28,997 nucleotides of DNA from an uncultured Clostridia bacterium (lineage in GTDB: Bacteria > Bacillota > Clostridia > Oscillospirales > Acutalibacteraceae), in assembly GCA_937896885.1 (NCBI GenBank), contig CALBNX010000027.1, positions 1 to 28,997 on the forward strand, written 5' to 3'. The first letter of the stretch is position 1. Every line of letters starts with the position of its first letter. The notes beneath the pieces were generated by a model that saw only the letters and a program-made list of their open reading frames with translations, made no database searches and had not been told where the DNA came from. Made by a program: the position numbers and the translations under genes. Of the stretch, positions 15,297 to 24,442 are shown piece by piece.

Positions 15297-16519
15297 CGAA
15301 TAGCATCTCCTTTTTTGAAAATATAATCTATCGTAAATGGTGCTACAAACCAAACTGCAAAAGATAACGGCATTGAGCTATGTATAGGGTTTGTTAAACC
15401 CATGCATAATAAACCTATAAATACTGGAATTAATTTTTTATGATATCGTCCTATTGTTTCTCGTACAGAATTAAATGCATTACTCAAAAGGCAGTAAAAT
15501 GGTATAGCACCTATAAGACCTGTATCCGATAAAACTGTAAGATATGTTGCATGGCCGTCAAAGTCCAAATTCCTATTTCCCCACAACGGACTATGAAAAA
15601 ATGATATTATAGTTTTGCTATATAGTGTTAAACGACTATTTAGATTATAACCACCGCTATCACCTGATTCAAAAAATGCATGAAGTTCTCTGAATCTGAC
15701 TGACATTTGGAACGAATCTGTATTATTGGCAAACCACAGTAAAAGGTTCGGCAGAAAGAAGAGCAACAATACTCCTGCAAACAAAAATATTAATTTAAAT
15801 ACACCATTTTTAATCATACGAAACAGTTGCACAAGAACAACTATTACAGAAATCAATAATGCCAATGTATATTGAGCTCGTAAAAGGAAATAAAATAGTA
15901 ATACAACCATCAATACACCAATAGTCTTTTTGAAAGAATCCATTTTTTCTATGCATATCAAAATAGTAGCAACTAAAATAGGAATAGAATAAACAAAGTA
16001 ATATCCGCCTATATTATCGTCTTCAATTTCTGCATCTGTCTCCCACTGTCTGATAGCATTAGGATTAATTGCCAGTTCCTGCAAGGTTTGAAACATAACA
16101 TATACTATTAATATTCCAATAATGGTAATCATTGACCGTTTTTGTCTTTCACTCATAACATCCGACATTCTTACAAATAAAACTACAGGAAAGTACATTG
16201 TTAAGAATTGAAAAAACTTGGATATGAACTGCTTGATTTCAAGCATCATTCCCGATGCTGCAATAGTTTTTGTGTCAGTCAAAATAGTATATGCCAATGC
16301 TGTTATTATCATAAGAGAAAGCATTATAATTGATAACCTTATATATTTCTGTTCTTGTGACAATAAATAGCAAACATATATAACAATGACAAAGATTATA
16401 ATATAGAAATTAATTGATGAATATAAGCTTGTCAATATATAGTAAGCCGAAAAAAACATCATCAGAAAATATTCAATTATTGAACATCCATTTTTTTCAA
16501 GATTTCTATTGTCCAACAT
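15293..16519 (-). CDS. wzy: Wzy-like O-antigen/capsule polymerase
   Basis: A 408-residue membrane protein with about ten to twelve hydrophobic segments and a large soluble loop (about residues 265-320, RFRELHAFFESGDSGGYN and SRLTLYSKTIISFFHSPLWG) near the C-terminal third. That layout, and the loop's HSPLWGNRNLDFDGHATYL, fits the O-antigen ligase/polymerase family (Wzy_C-like). It should join lipid-linked repeat units outside the membrane. Wzy proteins are poorly conserved, so identity rests on topology, the loop, and the flippase in the same operon. It contains notably AT-rich codons. Confidence 0.78.
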   Translation of the reverse strand: MLDNRNLEKNGCSIIEYFLMMFFSAYYILTSLYSSINFYIIIFVIVIYVCYLLSQEQKYIRLSIIMLSLMIITALAYTILTDTKTIAASGMMLEIKQFISKFFQFLTMYFPVVLFVRMSDVMSERQKRSMITIIGILIVYVMFQTLQELAINPNAIRQWETDAEIEDDNIGGYYFVYSIPILVATILICIEKMDSFKKTIGVLMVVLLFYFLLRAQYTLALLISVIVVLVQLFRMIKNGVFKLIFLFAGVLLLFFLPNLLLWFANNTDSFQMSVRFRELHAFFESGDSGGYNLNSRLTLYSKTIISFFHSPLWGNRNLDFDGHATYLTVLSDTGLIGAIPFYCLLSNAFNSVRETIGRYHKKLIPVFIGLLCMGLTNPIHSSMPLSFAVWFVAPFTIDYIFKKGDAIR

Positions 16520-16534
16520 AGTTATACTAAACCT

Positions 16535-17734
16535 CTACTTATACAAACTAATATATTTTTCATAATTCTTATCACGGTCAAAATTTTCCTTTACCCATTT
16601 GCGACATTCTTCTGAAAGGTTCTTTTTACCTATTTTCTTAACCTTTAATATCGCGTCAAGAAATTCCTTTTCATTTCCGTTTGCAACAGAAAAGCTACAT
16701 TTATTATCAACTGTTTCCTGTGCACCCGTATTACGATAGGTAACTATCGGAGTTCCGCAGGATTGTGTCTCAACATTGATAAGCGACATTGACTCTTCTC
16801 TCGTGCAATTAGCAAAAACATCACAGGCTGAATAAACCTTGCGAAGCTCATCACGACTAATAATATAATCTATGGCAATTACATTGTCCGGCAAAGCTTG
16901 TTTTTGCGAAGCTGTACATCCAACCATAACCATTACAGTATCTTCCGTAAGATTTGCCGTTACATACTCAAAGGTTTTTTTATTAACAGGCTTCAACCAT
17001 TTATTTGCAACTGCAAGAATTACAAATTTATCTTCTATTCCATATTTTTTTCGAAAATCTGACGGTGTGTGAACAAAGTAATCAGTATCAACGCCATTAT
17101 AAATCACATGACCTTCTCTGCCATTTAAAAATGTTCGTTGTGCTTCATTCAAAATCCATTGGGAAACACCCACTACGATTAAGTCTTTTATATTATTAAA
17201 GCGTTTCTTTCTGTCCGAAAGAATTATGGCTGAATTATCCTTAAATATAGCAGGCGTATCTTGCGTTCTTTTGGGACAATTACCGCAGTTTTCAAGCCAC
17301 TTAAAGCAATTATCAATTGTATAATGAAAACAGCCTCCCGTATAAAACCAACAATCATGTAAAGTTATAATTGTCTTAATGTTATTTTCACCTAAATAAT
17401 CCAACAACATATTCAGATGAATATAATTGCTATGAAGATTATGAAGATGAACTATATCTGGCTTCACACTCTTTAAATGTTTTATGAGTTTATGAGTAGC
17501 ACATCTCGAAAAATATGCTTGCTTACCACCTATTCTACACAAAATAGCGTGTGTTTTTTTACCGAAATTACTTCCAACCTTATATCCATTTACAATATCA
17601 TTTTCATTCATGTTTGAGATAGAATATGAAACATATGAACTAATATCACTATTCAGCGAAATATTATGTAAATCTTTTACTATAATACCTGTGCTACCTT
17701 GACCATAAACGGCATTTATATGCATTACTTTCAT
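16535..17734 (-). CDS. Family 4 glycosyltransferase (GT-B)
   Basis: A 399-residue GT-B fold enzyme. The N-terminal domain begins MKVMHINAVYGQGSTGII (glycine-rich acceptor-side loop) and has VHLHNLHSNYIHL and TLHDCWFYTGGCFHY with a Cys-rich stretch, as in WcaC-like colanic acid transferases. The C-terminal donor domain has IYNGVDTDYF, ANCTREESMSLINVE (the Glu-x7-Glu motif region) and SCGTPIVTYRNTGA. Expected to add one hexose-type sugar; the donor is unknown. AAAGGAG lies 7 bases before the ATG. Confidence 0.87.
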   Translation of the reverse strand: MKVMHINAVYGQGSTGIIVKDLHNISLNSDISSYVSYSISNMNENDIVNGYKVGSNFGKKTHAILCRIGGKQAYFSRCATHKLIKHLKSVKPDIVHLHNLHSNYIHLNMLLDYLGENNIKTIITLHDCWFYTGGCFHYTIDNCFKWLENCGNCPKRTQDTPAIFKDNSAIILSDRKKRFNNIKDLIVVGVSQWILNEAQRTFLNGREGHVIYNGVDTDYFVHTPSDFRKKYGIEDKFVILAVANKWLKPVNKKTFEYVTANLTEDTVMVMVGCTASQKQALPDNVIAIDYIISRDELRKVYSACDVFANCTREESMSLINVETQSCGTPIVTYRNTGAQETVDNKCSFSVANGNEKEFLDAILKVKKIGKKNLSEECRKWVKENFDRDKNYEKYISLYK

Positions 17735-17748
17735 ATTCTCACTCCTTT

Positions 17749-18810
17749 TTATATCATTTTTTTAAGAAACTTAATCCTGTTGCTTAATAGTATCATTACA
17801 ACTGAAAATGCTATTGTTAATCCTATAACCGCAACAAGACCTATATATGAATTCGAGTATATTGCGTTAAAAAATCCGGGAATAAACGCAGGTAGCATTG
17901 TTAAAAACAATCTTTGTGATACGAAAATTAACAGGCTCAACTTTCTGCACCACAACCACAACTTATGCTCTTTTAATTCAATATGAAGGACCATCATTAT
18001 AAAGAAATAGGTAAATGGTACTACAAAAATTCCTACATCCATTCCTGTCACATTAAATTTCAATTTTAAAATGAATGCTTCTGCCACCAACAAAGCAAGT
18101 GATATTGCTGCAGAGATTGCATATTTGAAAAAACCTTTTGGTGATGGAATAATATCCTTTTTTACGGAAATCAGATATCCCATAAAAACAAATGGAACAC
18201 CATTAAACAGGCCATTTCTGGAGGTATAAAATATGTCACAATATATATTATAGAAATCTGCTATAGGTGTTTCTGCTATAGCAAAATAATAAGTATAACA
18301 AAACATACCAAAAACATACAATAGGAATGATAAGACAACCATTTGCCTCTTACTTAACCTTGTTACTAAAAAATATGTAACAGCTATTCCTATTGCCAAA
18401 GCAGGTAAAAACCATATTGTCGAATAAGTTTGTATTACAAGTGACATATGCAAATATCTTAATATCTGCCCGAGATTTAACTTATCTCCAATAATCCAAC
18501 TATACAACACATGAACAAAATAAACTGCAGACCAAAGTGCATACATTGTCCATATTCTTTTTTCATATTGTATAAAGTATTTTTTCTTTTCCTCCTTTGT
18601 AGGTAAGGCATTAAGCTTTTTAAAAAACAAAAATCCACTACAACAGAAAAAGAATGGTACTGCTATAACATAAAGTGAAAAAGCATAGTCTATAAGTGTT
18701 GGAAACTTGCCCCATTCTGATGCAAAATGAGCAGAAATTATCAATATTGCACAAAAAAACTTTGCAACATCTAATGACCAGTAATTTTTTCTTGTAAGTG
18801 TCTGACTCAT
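17749..18810 (-). CDS. Acyltransferase-3 family membrane protein (first in operon)
   Basis: A 353-residue polytopic membrane protein with about ten hydrophobic segments. YWSLDVAKFFCAILIISAHF holds the conserved first-segment histidine of the acyltransferase-3 family, and FFFCCSGFLFFKKL is the second segment. Probably transfers an acetyl group to a sugar of the repeat unit. AAAGGAG precedes the ATG; the upstream gene's stop lies within this ribosome site (3-base gap), so translation is coupled. It is only remotely similar to the other two acyltransferase-3 proteins of the operon, so it is not a recent duplicate. Confidence 0.78.
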   Translation of the reverse strand: MSQTLTRKNYWSLDVAKFFCAILIISAHFASEWGKFPTLIDYAFSLYVIAVPFFFCCSGFLFFKKLNALPTKEEKKKYFIQYEKRIWTMYALWSAVYFVHVLYSWIIGDKLNLGQILRYLHMSLVIQTYSTIWFLPALAIGIAVTYFLVTRLSKRQMVVLSFLLYVFGMFCYTYYFAIAETPIADFYNIYCDIFYTSRNGLFNGVPFVFMGYLISVKKDIIPSPKGFFKYAISAAISLALLVAEAFILKLKFNVTGMDVGIFVVPFTYFFIMMVLHIELKEHKLWLWCRKLSLLIFVSQRLFLTMLPAFIPGFFNAIYSNSYIGLVAVIGLTIAFSVVMILLSNRIKFLKKMI

Positions 18811-18813
18811 TGC

Positions 18814-20100
18814 TTAATCTCCTTTAGCAGCGATAATAGTATCAATAAGTGTTTTGTTCATAAGTTCAATATTATGATGCTCTTTGCCACATTCATAAGC
18901 TTTTTTGCTATATTCAGAAATAAGCTCTGGATTTTCAACAAGAGTCTGAAGTTTTTCTGGGATTTCAGCATAACTTGTTGCAGTTATTGCAGAATCGTAA
19001 CGATTGAAATAGTCAATTGGTGCAATTTCTTTATCACCTATTGCAAAAATACATTTACCGTTTTTAAGGTAATCTGTAATCTTTGTTGAGAAAGAAAGTC
19101 TTGCGGTATATTTAAACTTATCTTCAAGACTTTCAACAAACACGAGAACATCTGCATCTCTTTGTACCTTTTGTACTTCATCAAGATTTAATGCGCCTTT
19201 AACTGCACAGCCATTACGATTAAGAGCTTTTTCTTGTTCAGCAGTTAAAGTGTCAGCTGTATAAATATCAAGTTCGATTTTTGTTTCGTCTTTATTGATA
19301 TCACCCATTGCTTCAGCAATTTTTGCAAGGGAAAGCCATCTTCCAATAATGAGTTTACCAGTATAAACCATTTTAATTGGATTGTTCAGCGTTTTTTCTT
19401 CAAATGAAATTTTTGAAAAATCAATTCCTTTTGTCATAATCACACTGTCAGTTCCAAAAATATTATCATATTCTTCTTTTTGTTTTGGTGCAATAACCAT
19501 AATTTTTGATGCGCTTTTGAAAAGTTTTTTTGCCTGAGTTCTCAACCAAAATCTTGAAAAGAAAGATATTGGAGTTTTTGCGATTGATTTATATGAATAG
19601 TTGTCATCAGAAACATAAAGAACAACTGGTTTATTTGTACGCTTTCTTATATAATTTTGTAATCTGTTCATATAAACAGTAGAATAGATTGGAAAGAAAA
19701 GCACATCTGCATCAAATTCATCGAGGAATTTATCAAGTTCTTTTGTTCTCCATTTACCTAAAAGCCACACAAATTCACGAGCAAGAGTCATAAGTTCACT
19801 GTGCTTCTTGCTATAAATCTGATTTTCCTGAGCTGATTCGGTTTCAGTTTCAGGTGTATTATGTACCCACTCACCAGTTTTGATATTGCGCTTTACAATG
19901 CTTTTCATAACTTTGGGCTCTGAAATTCTGAAAAAATTATCGCAAATATGTGTGTTTGGTAATTTTGCTCTTGTATAAATGTGAGCTATTGAGTTTTTAT
20001 CCCAATCATCAAAGAAAGTGATGAGTGTATTTATTCCTGTGTTGTCAATCCAAGGATTGATACCCACAACAAGCACTTTTGGATATTCCAAACTGCTCAC
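18814..20100 (-). CDS. GT-B type glycosyltransferase (GT4-like)
   Basis: A 428-residue protein with GT-B features but weak motif conservation: KVLVVGINPWIDNTGINTL at the N terminus, VVLYVSDDNYSYKSI in the acceptor domain, IKMVYTGKLIIGRW opening the donor domain, and LSFSTKITDYLKNGKCIFAI near the C terminus, where GT4 enzymes bind the nucleotide. A charged insert at about residues 75-100 (ETETESAQENQ) is unusual. The start is GTG at 20100 overlapping the GT2 stop (GTGA), with AAAAGG upstream. Assignment as a glycosyltransferase is likely; the sugar is unknown. Confidence 0.68.
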   Translation of the reverse strand: MSSLEYPKVLVVGINPWIDNTGINTLITFFDDWDKNSIAHIYTRAKLPNTHICDNFFRISEPKVMKSIVKRNIKTGEWVHNTPETETESAQENQIYSKKHSELMTLAREFVWLLGKWRTKELDKFLDEFDADVLFFPIYSTVYMNRLQNYIRKRTNKPVVLYVSDDNYSYKSIAKTPISFFSRFWLRTQAKKLFKSASKIMVIAPKQKEEYDNIFGTDSVIMTKGIDFSKISFEEKTLNNPIKMVYTGKLIIGRWLSLAKIAEAMGDINKDETKIELDIYTADTLTAEQEKALNRNGCAVKGALNLDEVQKVQRDADVLVFVESLEDKFKYTARLSFSTKITDYLKNGKCIFAIGDKEIAPIDYFNRYDSAITATSYAEIPEKLQTLVENPELISEYSKKAYECGKEHHNIELMNKTLIDTIIAAKGD

Positions 20101-21056
20101 CTAACCTTTTCAAGAATTTTAAGTAATGTACAAGTAACCGAAAGTCCCAAAAATTTAGCAAATTTGCTAATAATTTTTGTTCTTGGGTTCAGGTCATAAT
20201 TCAGAAGCCATTTGAATGAAAAAATATCTTTTTTACAGTCTTTAAGCTCTTTTGTGTGTCTTGAGTATGAAATAATCAAGTTGCAATAAAGCTTAGCAAG
20301 TGAAGAAAGCATAACTGCTTTTTCAATTTCATCTTCAATGCTTTCAAACTCATTACTCCACTTTTTAATTGTGTATAAATAATCAGTAATGCTCTTTTTC
20401 TTGAACGAAGATGTCACTGAATTTTCGCGTTGACGATAATAAACATAAGGCTTATCGATAATCTCAAAGTTCTCTGCTTTTGAAACAACATTGTAATACC
20501 AGTCCATATCTTCACAAGAAAGGCTTATATCAAACTCAATGTTGTTGTCTTTTAGAATACTCATACGAGTACATTTTGACCAACAAGAGCAGAAGAAAGC
20601 ATCCCTACGGACTAACTCACGAAGAATGGTTATTTTATTACTGCTATCAATATTAGAAAGATTTATGCCACAGTCATCAGTTTTCCCATCTTCATAATAT
20701 TTGCAATAACGGAAAACTACAATATCAGTATCTTCTTTAATCTTATTCTTAACATCTTCAAAGAAGTTGTTATCACAGAAAAAATCATCGCTATCAATAA
20801 AAATCGCATACTGACCACTTGCTGTTTTTACACCAACATTCCTTGCCGTAGATTGTCCACCGTTTTCTTTATGTATAACTTTTACTCTGCTGTCTTTTTC
20901 AGCATATTCATCACAGATGGCACCACTTGAATCTTTACTGCCATCGTTAACGAGTATAAGCTCAAAATCTTCATATGTTTGTGACAAAATACTGTCAACA
21001 CATTCTCTTAGATATCTTTCTACATTATAAATAGGGACAATTATACTAAAAAACAT
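20097..21056 (-). CDS. Family 2 glycosyltransferase
   Basis: A 319-residue GT-A enzyme. FSIIVPIYNVERYLRECVDS, LVNDGSKDSSG and FIDSDDF (Asp88, Asp90, Asp91) are all intact, as are ENGGQSTARNVG and SCEDMDWYYNV, a typical catalytic-base region. Its ATG follows immediately after the stop of the upstream fusion gene, with GGAG eight bases before it, and its own stop overlaps the next gene by 4 bases; the three are translationally coupled. Donor and linkage cannot be read. Confidence 0.88.
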   Translation of the reverse strand: MFFSIIVPIYNVERYLRECVDSILSQTYEDFELILVNDGSKDSSGAICDEYAEKDSRVKVIHKENGGQSTARNVGVKTASGQYAIFIDSDDFFCDNNFFEDVKNKIKEDTDIVVFRYCKYYEDGKTDDCGINLSNIDSSNKITILRELVRRDAFFCSCWSKCTRMSILKDNNIEFDISLSCEDMDWYYNVVSKAENFEIIDKPYVYYRQRENSVTSSFKKKSITDYLYTIKKWSNEFESIEDEIEKAVMLSSLAKLYCNLIISYSRHTKELKDCKKDIFSFKWLLNYDLNPRTKIISKFAKFLGLSVTCTLLKILEKVR

Positions 21057-23150
21057 TTATTTCACTCCATTGATTACATTGGAAACTTCTCCGTTATTAA
21101 GAGAAGCAACAATGTTTTTATACATATGGTCTTTAAGTCTGTCATTTACTTCACGAGATATTGCTGAAACACCGGGAAGCACAATAACATTTTTAAGTCT
21201 GCGGAATTTATTTGTAAGTGAGTTTGGTATTTTTTCAAACATATCAAGCACCGCACCGCCGATTTTCTTTGTTTTTAATGCTACATAAAAGTCATTTTCA
21301 TTGAATACTGCTTTTCTGCCAACATTTATAATCACCGCTGACTTTTTCATACTGTCAAACAGTTCTTTGTTGACACTACCCTTTGTTTCATCATTATCAG
21401 GAAGAGTAGAAACGATATAGTCATATTTACTTAAATTGGCTTTTAATTCTTCACGGTTGCGAAGCATTTTTAAGTATTGACTTTTCTCTGCACAATATGG
21501 GTCATAGCCATCAATAATCATATCAAAGCCTAACAATCTATCTGCAACTGCCGTACCGATATTGCCTGCACCCATAATTAGTACATTTTTACCGCTTAGT
21601 TCAGTAATCTGATTATAATGACGATAAATCTTAAAGTTTCTATTATTAGGATTTTTGCGTAACTTTTTAGCCATTTGAAGAATGCCAAAAACTACTGTTT
21701 CGGCAATTGGTGCTGAATAAACAGTACCTGCATTTGCAACTGCAACACCCTTTTTCGCAAATTTTTCAAGTGGCACACCATCAAATCCCGCACTTGTCAA
21801 TTGAAAAAGTTTAAGTGATGGCAAATTCATATTGGCACACTTGATTGCCATAGCACGTGAGCCTGCGATTGCCACAACCTTTTCATTATTATTATAACTA
21901 TCTAAATCCTTATAAGAAACAGTTTTAACTGTTGTATCTTCTGGATAATTGTAATTAGTAATAATTTTATCTGAAAGAATAAGTTTCATAAAGTCATTAT
22001 CTCCTTTCAGAAGTCTAGTATATTCTTTTCTTTGATTTTCGAGCATTATTGGACGGTCATAAAGCGCTTTTGTTCGATTATAAGCACCATTGCCAAGCTC
22101 TTTTGCCTTTGCTATATTGTTAAGCAAATCAGTCATAGCACATTGAAGCTCATCCGTATTTTTAGGCTCAACAAGGACACAAGACTCTCCATCAACCATC
22201 ACTTCTGAAGCACCAGGGATTTTTGTTGTAATCACCGGTACAGCGAGAGCTCCTACTTCCTGAATAACCATCCCGAAGCCTTCACGGTAAGTTGGGTGAA
22301 CAAGAATATTCATTGCAGAATAATACTTTTTCATATCCTTATTATCAATTTTACCTGTAAAAACTACATTCTCAGAATTTTTTGCCCAGTCGATAATTTC
22401 TTGTGGAACTCCGCAATTATCCTCAAGTGGTCCAACCACAAGTATTTTTGCTGTTTTATTTGTTTCGGCAATATTTTTGAATGCTGTGAGTAATTCTGTA
22501 CACCCTTTATCAACAGAAATGCGACCTGCAAAACCGAAAACAAAGTCCGTATCACTTATATTATATTGATTGCGGATTTCGTTTCTCCATTCGTCTTTTT
22601 TGTTTATATCATAACTAGACATATCAACGCCGATTGTTCCACCGTTGCCGATAACCTTTGCCTTGAATTTAGGATAAAGCCCCTCATTTACTGCAAACTG
22701 CAGATTCATAGGACTAACCGAACGGATATGAGTTGAAAATGTGCATACAATTTTTTCAATTAGTTTGAATATTTTTCTTCCTGCTCCATTAAGACCTATA
22801 TAGCGAATACCCCATTGTGCATAAAGTCTTATAGGCACTCTTGCCAAAAACGATGCAATACTTGCATAACAAGCAGCATTTGGAGTTGAATATTGAATTA
22901 AATCAAACTTTTCTTTTCTGAACACTTTATAAAACTTCAAAACAGATGCAATGCCAGACAAGTCAATACCTCTTGACATTGGCACAGGAATATAATGAAT
23001 GTATTCAGGCAATGACAAAGCAAACTCTTCATCATTATCACAGATGAGAGTTACATCATAACCACATTCGTTATGCATATATTTTGCTGTTTCAACAACA
23101 AAGCTTTTAAGCGTTAATGAAACAGTTGTTATAAAGCATATCTTCTTCAT
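21057..23150 (-). CDS. Fusion: family 4 glycosyltransferase plus degenerate D-2-hydroxyacid dehydrogenase domain
   Basis: A 697-residue two-domain protein. Residues 1 to about 387 form a complete GT4 enzyme: VIGNGGTIGVDMSSY, FGFAGRISVDKGCTELL, HPTYREGFGMVIQEVGA and ITTKIPGASEVMVDGES. Residues 388-697 (310 residues, the normal size of a free enzyme) have the D-2-hydroxyacid dehydrogenase fold: IAETVVFGILQMAKKLR, NAD site GAGNIGTAV (527-535), YDYIVSTLPDNDETKG and INVGRKAVFN. Of the catalytic triad only Arg612 remains; the Glu of the usual DVFxxEP motif is Ile641 (DMFEKIP), and the His of the PHIAS motif is Gly660 (LPGVSA). NAD binding may persist, but normal dehydrogenase catalysis looks lost. 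At the junction an internal ATG (21989) is preceded by AAAGGAG at 22001-22007, as if two genes became joined. It follows the acetyltransferase gene by 12 bases. Confidence 0.85.
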   Translation of the reverse strand: MKKICFITTVSLTLKSFVVETAKYMHNECGYDVTLICDNDEEFALSLPEYIHYIPVPMSRGIDLSGIASVLKFYKVFRKEKFDLIQYSTPNAACYASIASFLARVPIRLYAQWGIRYIGLNGAGRKIFKLIEKIVCTFSTHIRSVSPMNLQFAVNEGLYPKFKAKVIGNGGTIGVDMSSYDINKKDEWRNEIRNQYNISDTDFVFGFAGRISVDKGCTELLTAFKNIAETNKTAKILVVGPLEDNCGVPQEIIDWAKNSENVVFTGKIDNKDMKKYYSAMNILVHPTYREGFGMVIQEVGALAVPVITTKIPGASEVMVDGESCVLVEPKNTDELQCAMTDLLNNIAKAKELGNGAYNRTKALYDRPIMLENQRKEYTRLLKGDNDFMKLILSDKIITNYNYPEDTTVKTVSYKDLDSYNNNEKVVAIAGSRAMAIKCANMNLPSLKLFQLTSAGFDGVPLEKFAKKGVAVANAGTVYSAPIAETVVFGILQMAKKLRKNPNNRNFKIYRHYNQITELSGKNVLIMGAGNIGTAVADRLLGFDMIIDGYDPYCAEKSQYLKMLRNREELKANLSKYDYIVSTLPDNDETKGSVNKELFDSMKKSAVIINVGRKAVFNENDFYVALKTKKIGGAVLDMFEKIPNSLTNKFRRLKNVIVLPGVSAISREVNDRLKDHMYKNIVASLNNGEVSNVINGVK

Positions 23151-23162
23151 TACTTACGACCT

Positions 23163-23771
23163 TTACTTAATCTTTTTTGCGGGAACTCCAACATAAGTTC
23201 CTTTTTCTGTTATATCTTTTACTACCACTGCACCTGCACCGATTTTAAGTTCTTCACATACAGAAACATTGTTGCTAATGGTAGCGCCAATTCCTATCCA
23301 AGTACCCTTTCCAACAGTTGCAGTACCTGCAATATGTACTCCACAAGCTATATGAACAAAATCACCAATTACATCATCGTGGTCAACAGATGCGCAAGTA
23401 TTTATGATTACGCCTTTTCCAACTTTTGCACTATTATTGACAACCGCATTTGGCATTACACAAGTGCCAACACCAATTACTGCAGATGGAGAAATCACAG
23501 CTGACGGATGAATTGCAGTGTACCATTTCGCAGTTGGCAAACTATTCATTATTCTTTCACGGACTTCGCAATTACCAATCGCTACAAACAAATATGTTTC
23601 ACCGTCACAATATTTTTCGGCATCAGTGGTTTTACCTATTATATTTACATTTTCACCACTATGGTCACTATCATCAAGGAATCCCAAAACCATATCGCCA
23701 CAGATTTCAACTGTATCAGCTACAACTCTGCCGTGACCACCCGCACCAATTATAACTACTTTTTTGTTCAT
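23163..23771 (-). CDS. PglD/NeuD-family sugar O/N-acyltransferase
   Basis: A 202-residue left-handed beta-helix acyltransferase. The N-terminal Rossmann-like PglD domain shows VVIIGAGGHGRVVADTVE and FVAIGNCEVRERI; from about residue 88 hexapeptide repeats follow (IHPSAVISPSAVIGVGTCV, CASVDHDDVIGD). His131 in the SVDHDD stretch matches the catalytic His125 of Campylobacter PglD, which N-acetylates UDP-4-amino sugars. Together with an aminotransferase domain and a PglC-like transferase just upstream this suggests synthesis of a bacillosamine-like sugar. NeuD-type O-acetylation is the alternative. GGTGAG precedes the ATG. Confidence 0.83.
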   Translation of the reverse strand: MNKKVVIIGAGGHGRVVADTVEICGDMVLGFLDDSDHSGENVNIIGKTTDAEKYCDGETYLFVAIGNCEVRERIMNSLPTAKWYTAIHPSAVISPSAVIGVGTCVMPNAVVNNSAKVGKGVIINTCASVDHDDVIGDFVHIACGVHIAGTATVGKGTWIGIGATISNNVSVCEELKIGAGAVVVKDITEKGTYVGVPAKKIK

Positions 23772-23795
23772 AATCTCACCTTTTGTTTATGTGAA

Positions 23796-24419
23796 TTATT
23801 CATGGTTACCAGTAAACGCTTCCATAGTAGCACTCGTTTCACTACTGATGCCCTCGCGTTTGAGGACTGACATTATTGTCATAAAGAAAATTTTTGTGTC
23901 AAGCTTAAAGGAAATATTATCAACATATTCAACATCAAGATTGAATTTATCCTGCCAAGACAACGCGTTTCTGCCATTGACCTGTGCCCATCCTGAAAGA
24001 CCAGGTCTTACAAGATGACGACGACGCTGATGTTCTGAATAAAGTGGCAGATATTTCACAAGTAACGGACGAGGGCCGATAAAACTCATATCACCTTTTA
24101 ATATGTTTATAATTTCAGGTAACTCATCCAGGCTTGTACTTCTTAAAAACTTGCCAAACGTTGTAAGACGGATTTCATCAGGCAAAAGTTCACCATTTTC
24201 GTCACGCTCATCTGTCATTGTTCTGAATTTATAAAGTGTAAAGATTTTTTCTTCTCTGGTTTTCTTGTCAATCTTACCAGGTCTTTCTTGCTTGAAAAGC
24301 ACAGGACTTCCAAGTTTGGTTCTTACCAATACACAAAGCAAAATAAATATTGGCGAAAGAACAATTATTCCACAAAGAGAAGCAAAAAAATCTAATGCTC
24401 TTTTTATGTATTTATACAT
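23796..24419 (-). CDS. Initiating phosphoglycosyl transferase (PglC-like, monotopic)
   Basis: A 207-residue bacterial sugar transferase that moves a sugar-1-phosphate from UDP-sugar to undecaprenyl phosphate, starting the repeat unit. It has one N-terminal re-entrant membrane helix (residues 8-32, with Ser-Pro at 22-23), LFKQERPGK, YKFRTMTDE, and the catalytic pair Asp98-Glu99 in TSLDELPEIINILKGDMSF, then GPRPLLV and RPGLSGWAQVNGRN. The short length, without the extra membrane helices of WcaJ/WbaP, is PglC-like. Located second in the operon next to PglD- and PglE-like functions. Confidence 0.92.
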   Translation of the reverse strand: MYKYIKRALDFFASLCGIIVLSPIFILLCVLVRTKLGSPVLFKQERPGKIDKKTREEKIFTLYKFRTMTDERDENGELLPDEIRLTTFGKFLRSTSLDELPEIINILKGDMSFIGPRPLLVKYLPLYSEHQRRRHLVRPGLSGWAQVNGRNALSWQDKFNLDVEYVDNISFKLDTKIFFMTIMSVLKREGISSETSATMEAFTGNHE

Positions 24420-24442
24420 TTCATTCTTCCTTTTAATTTAGA

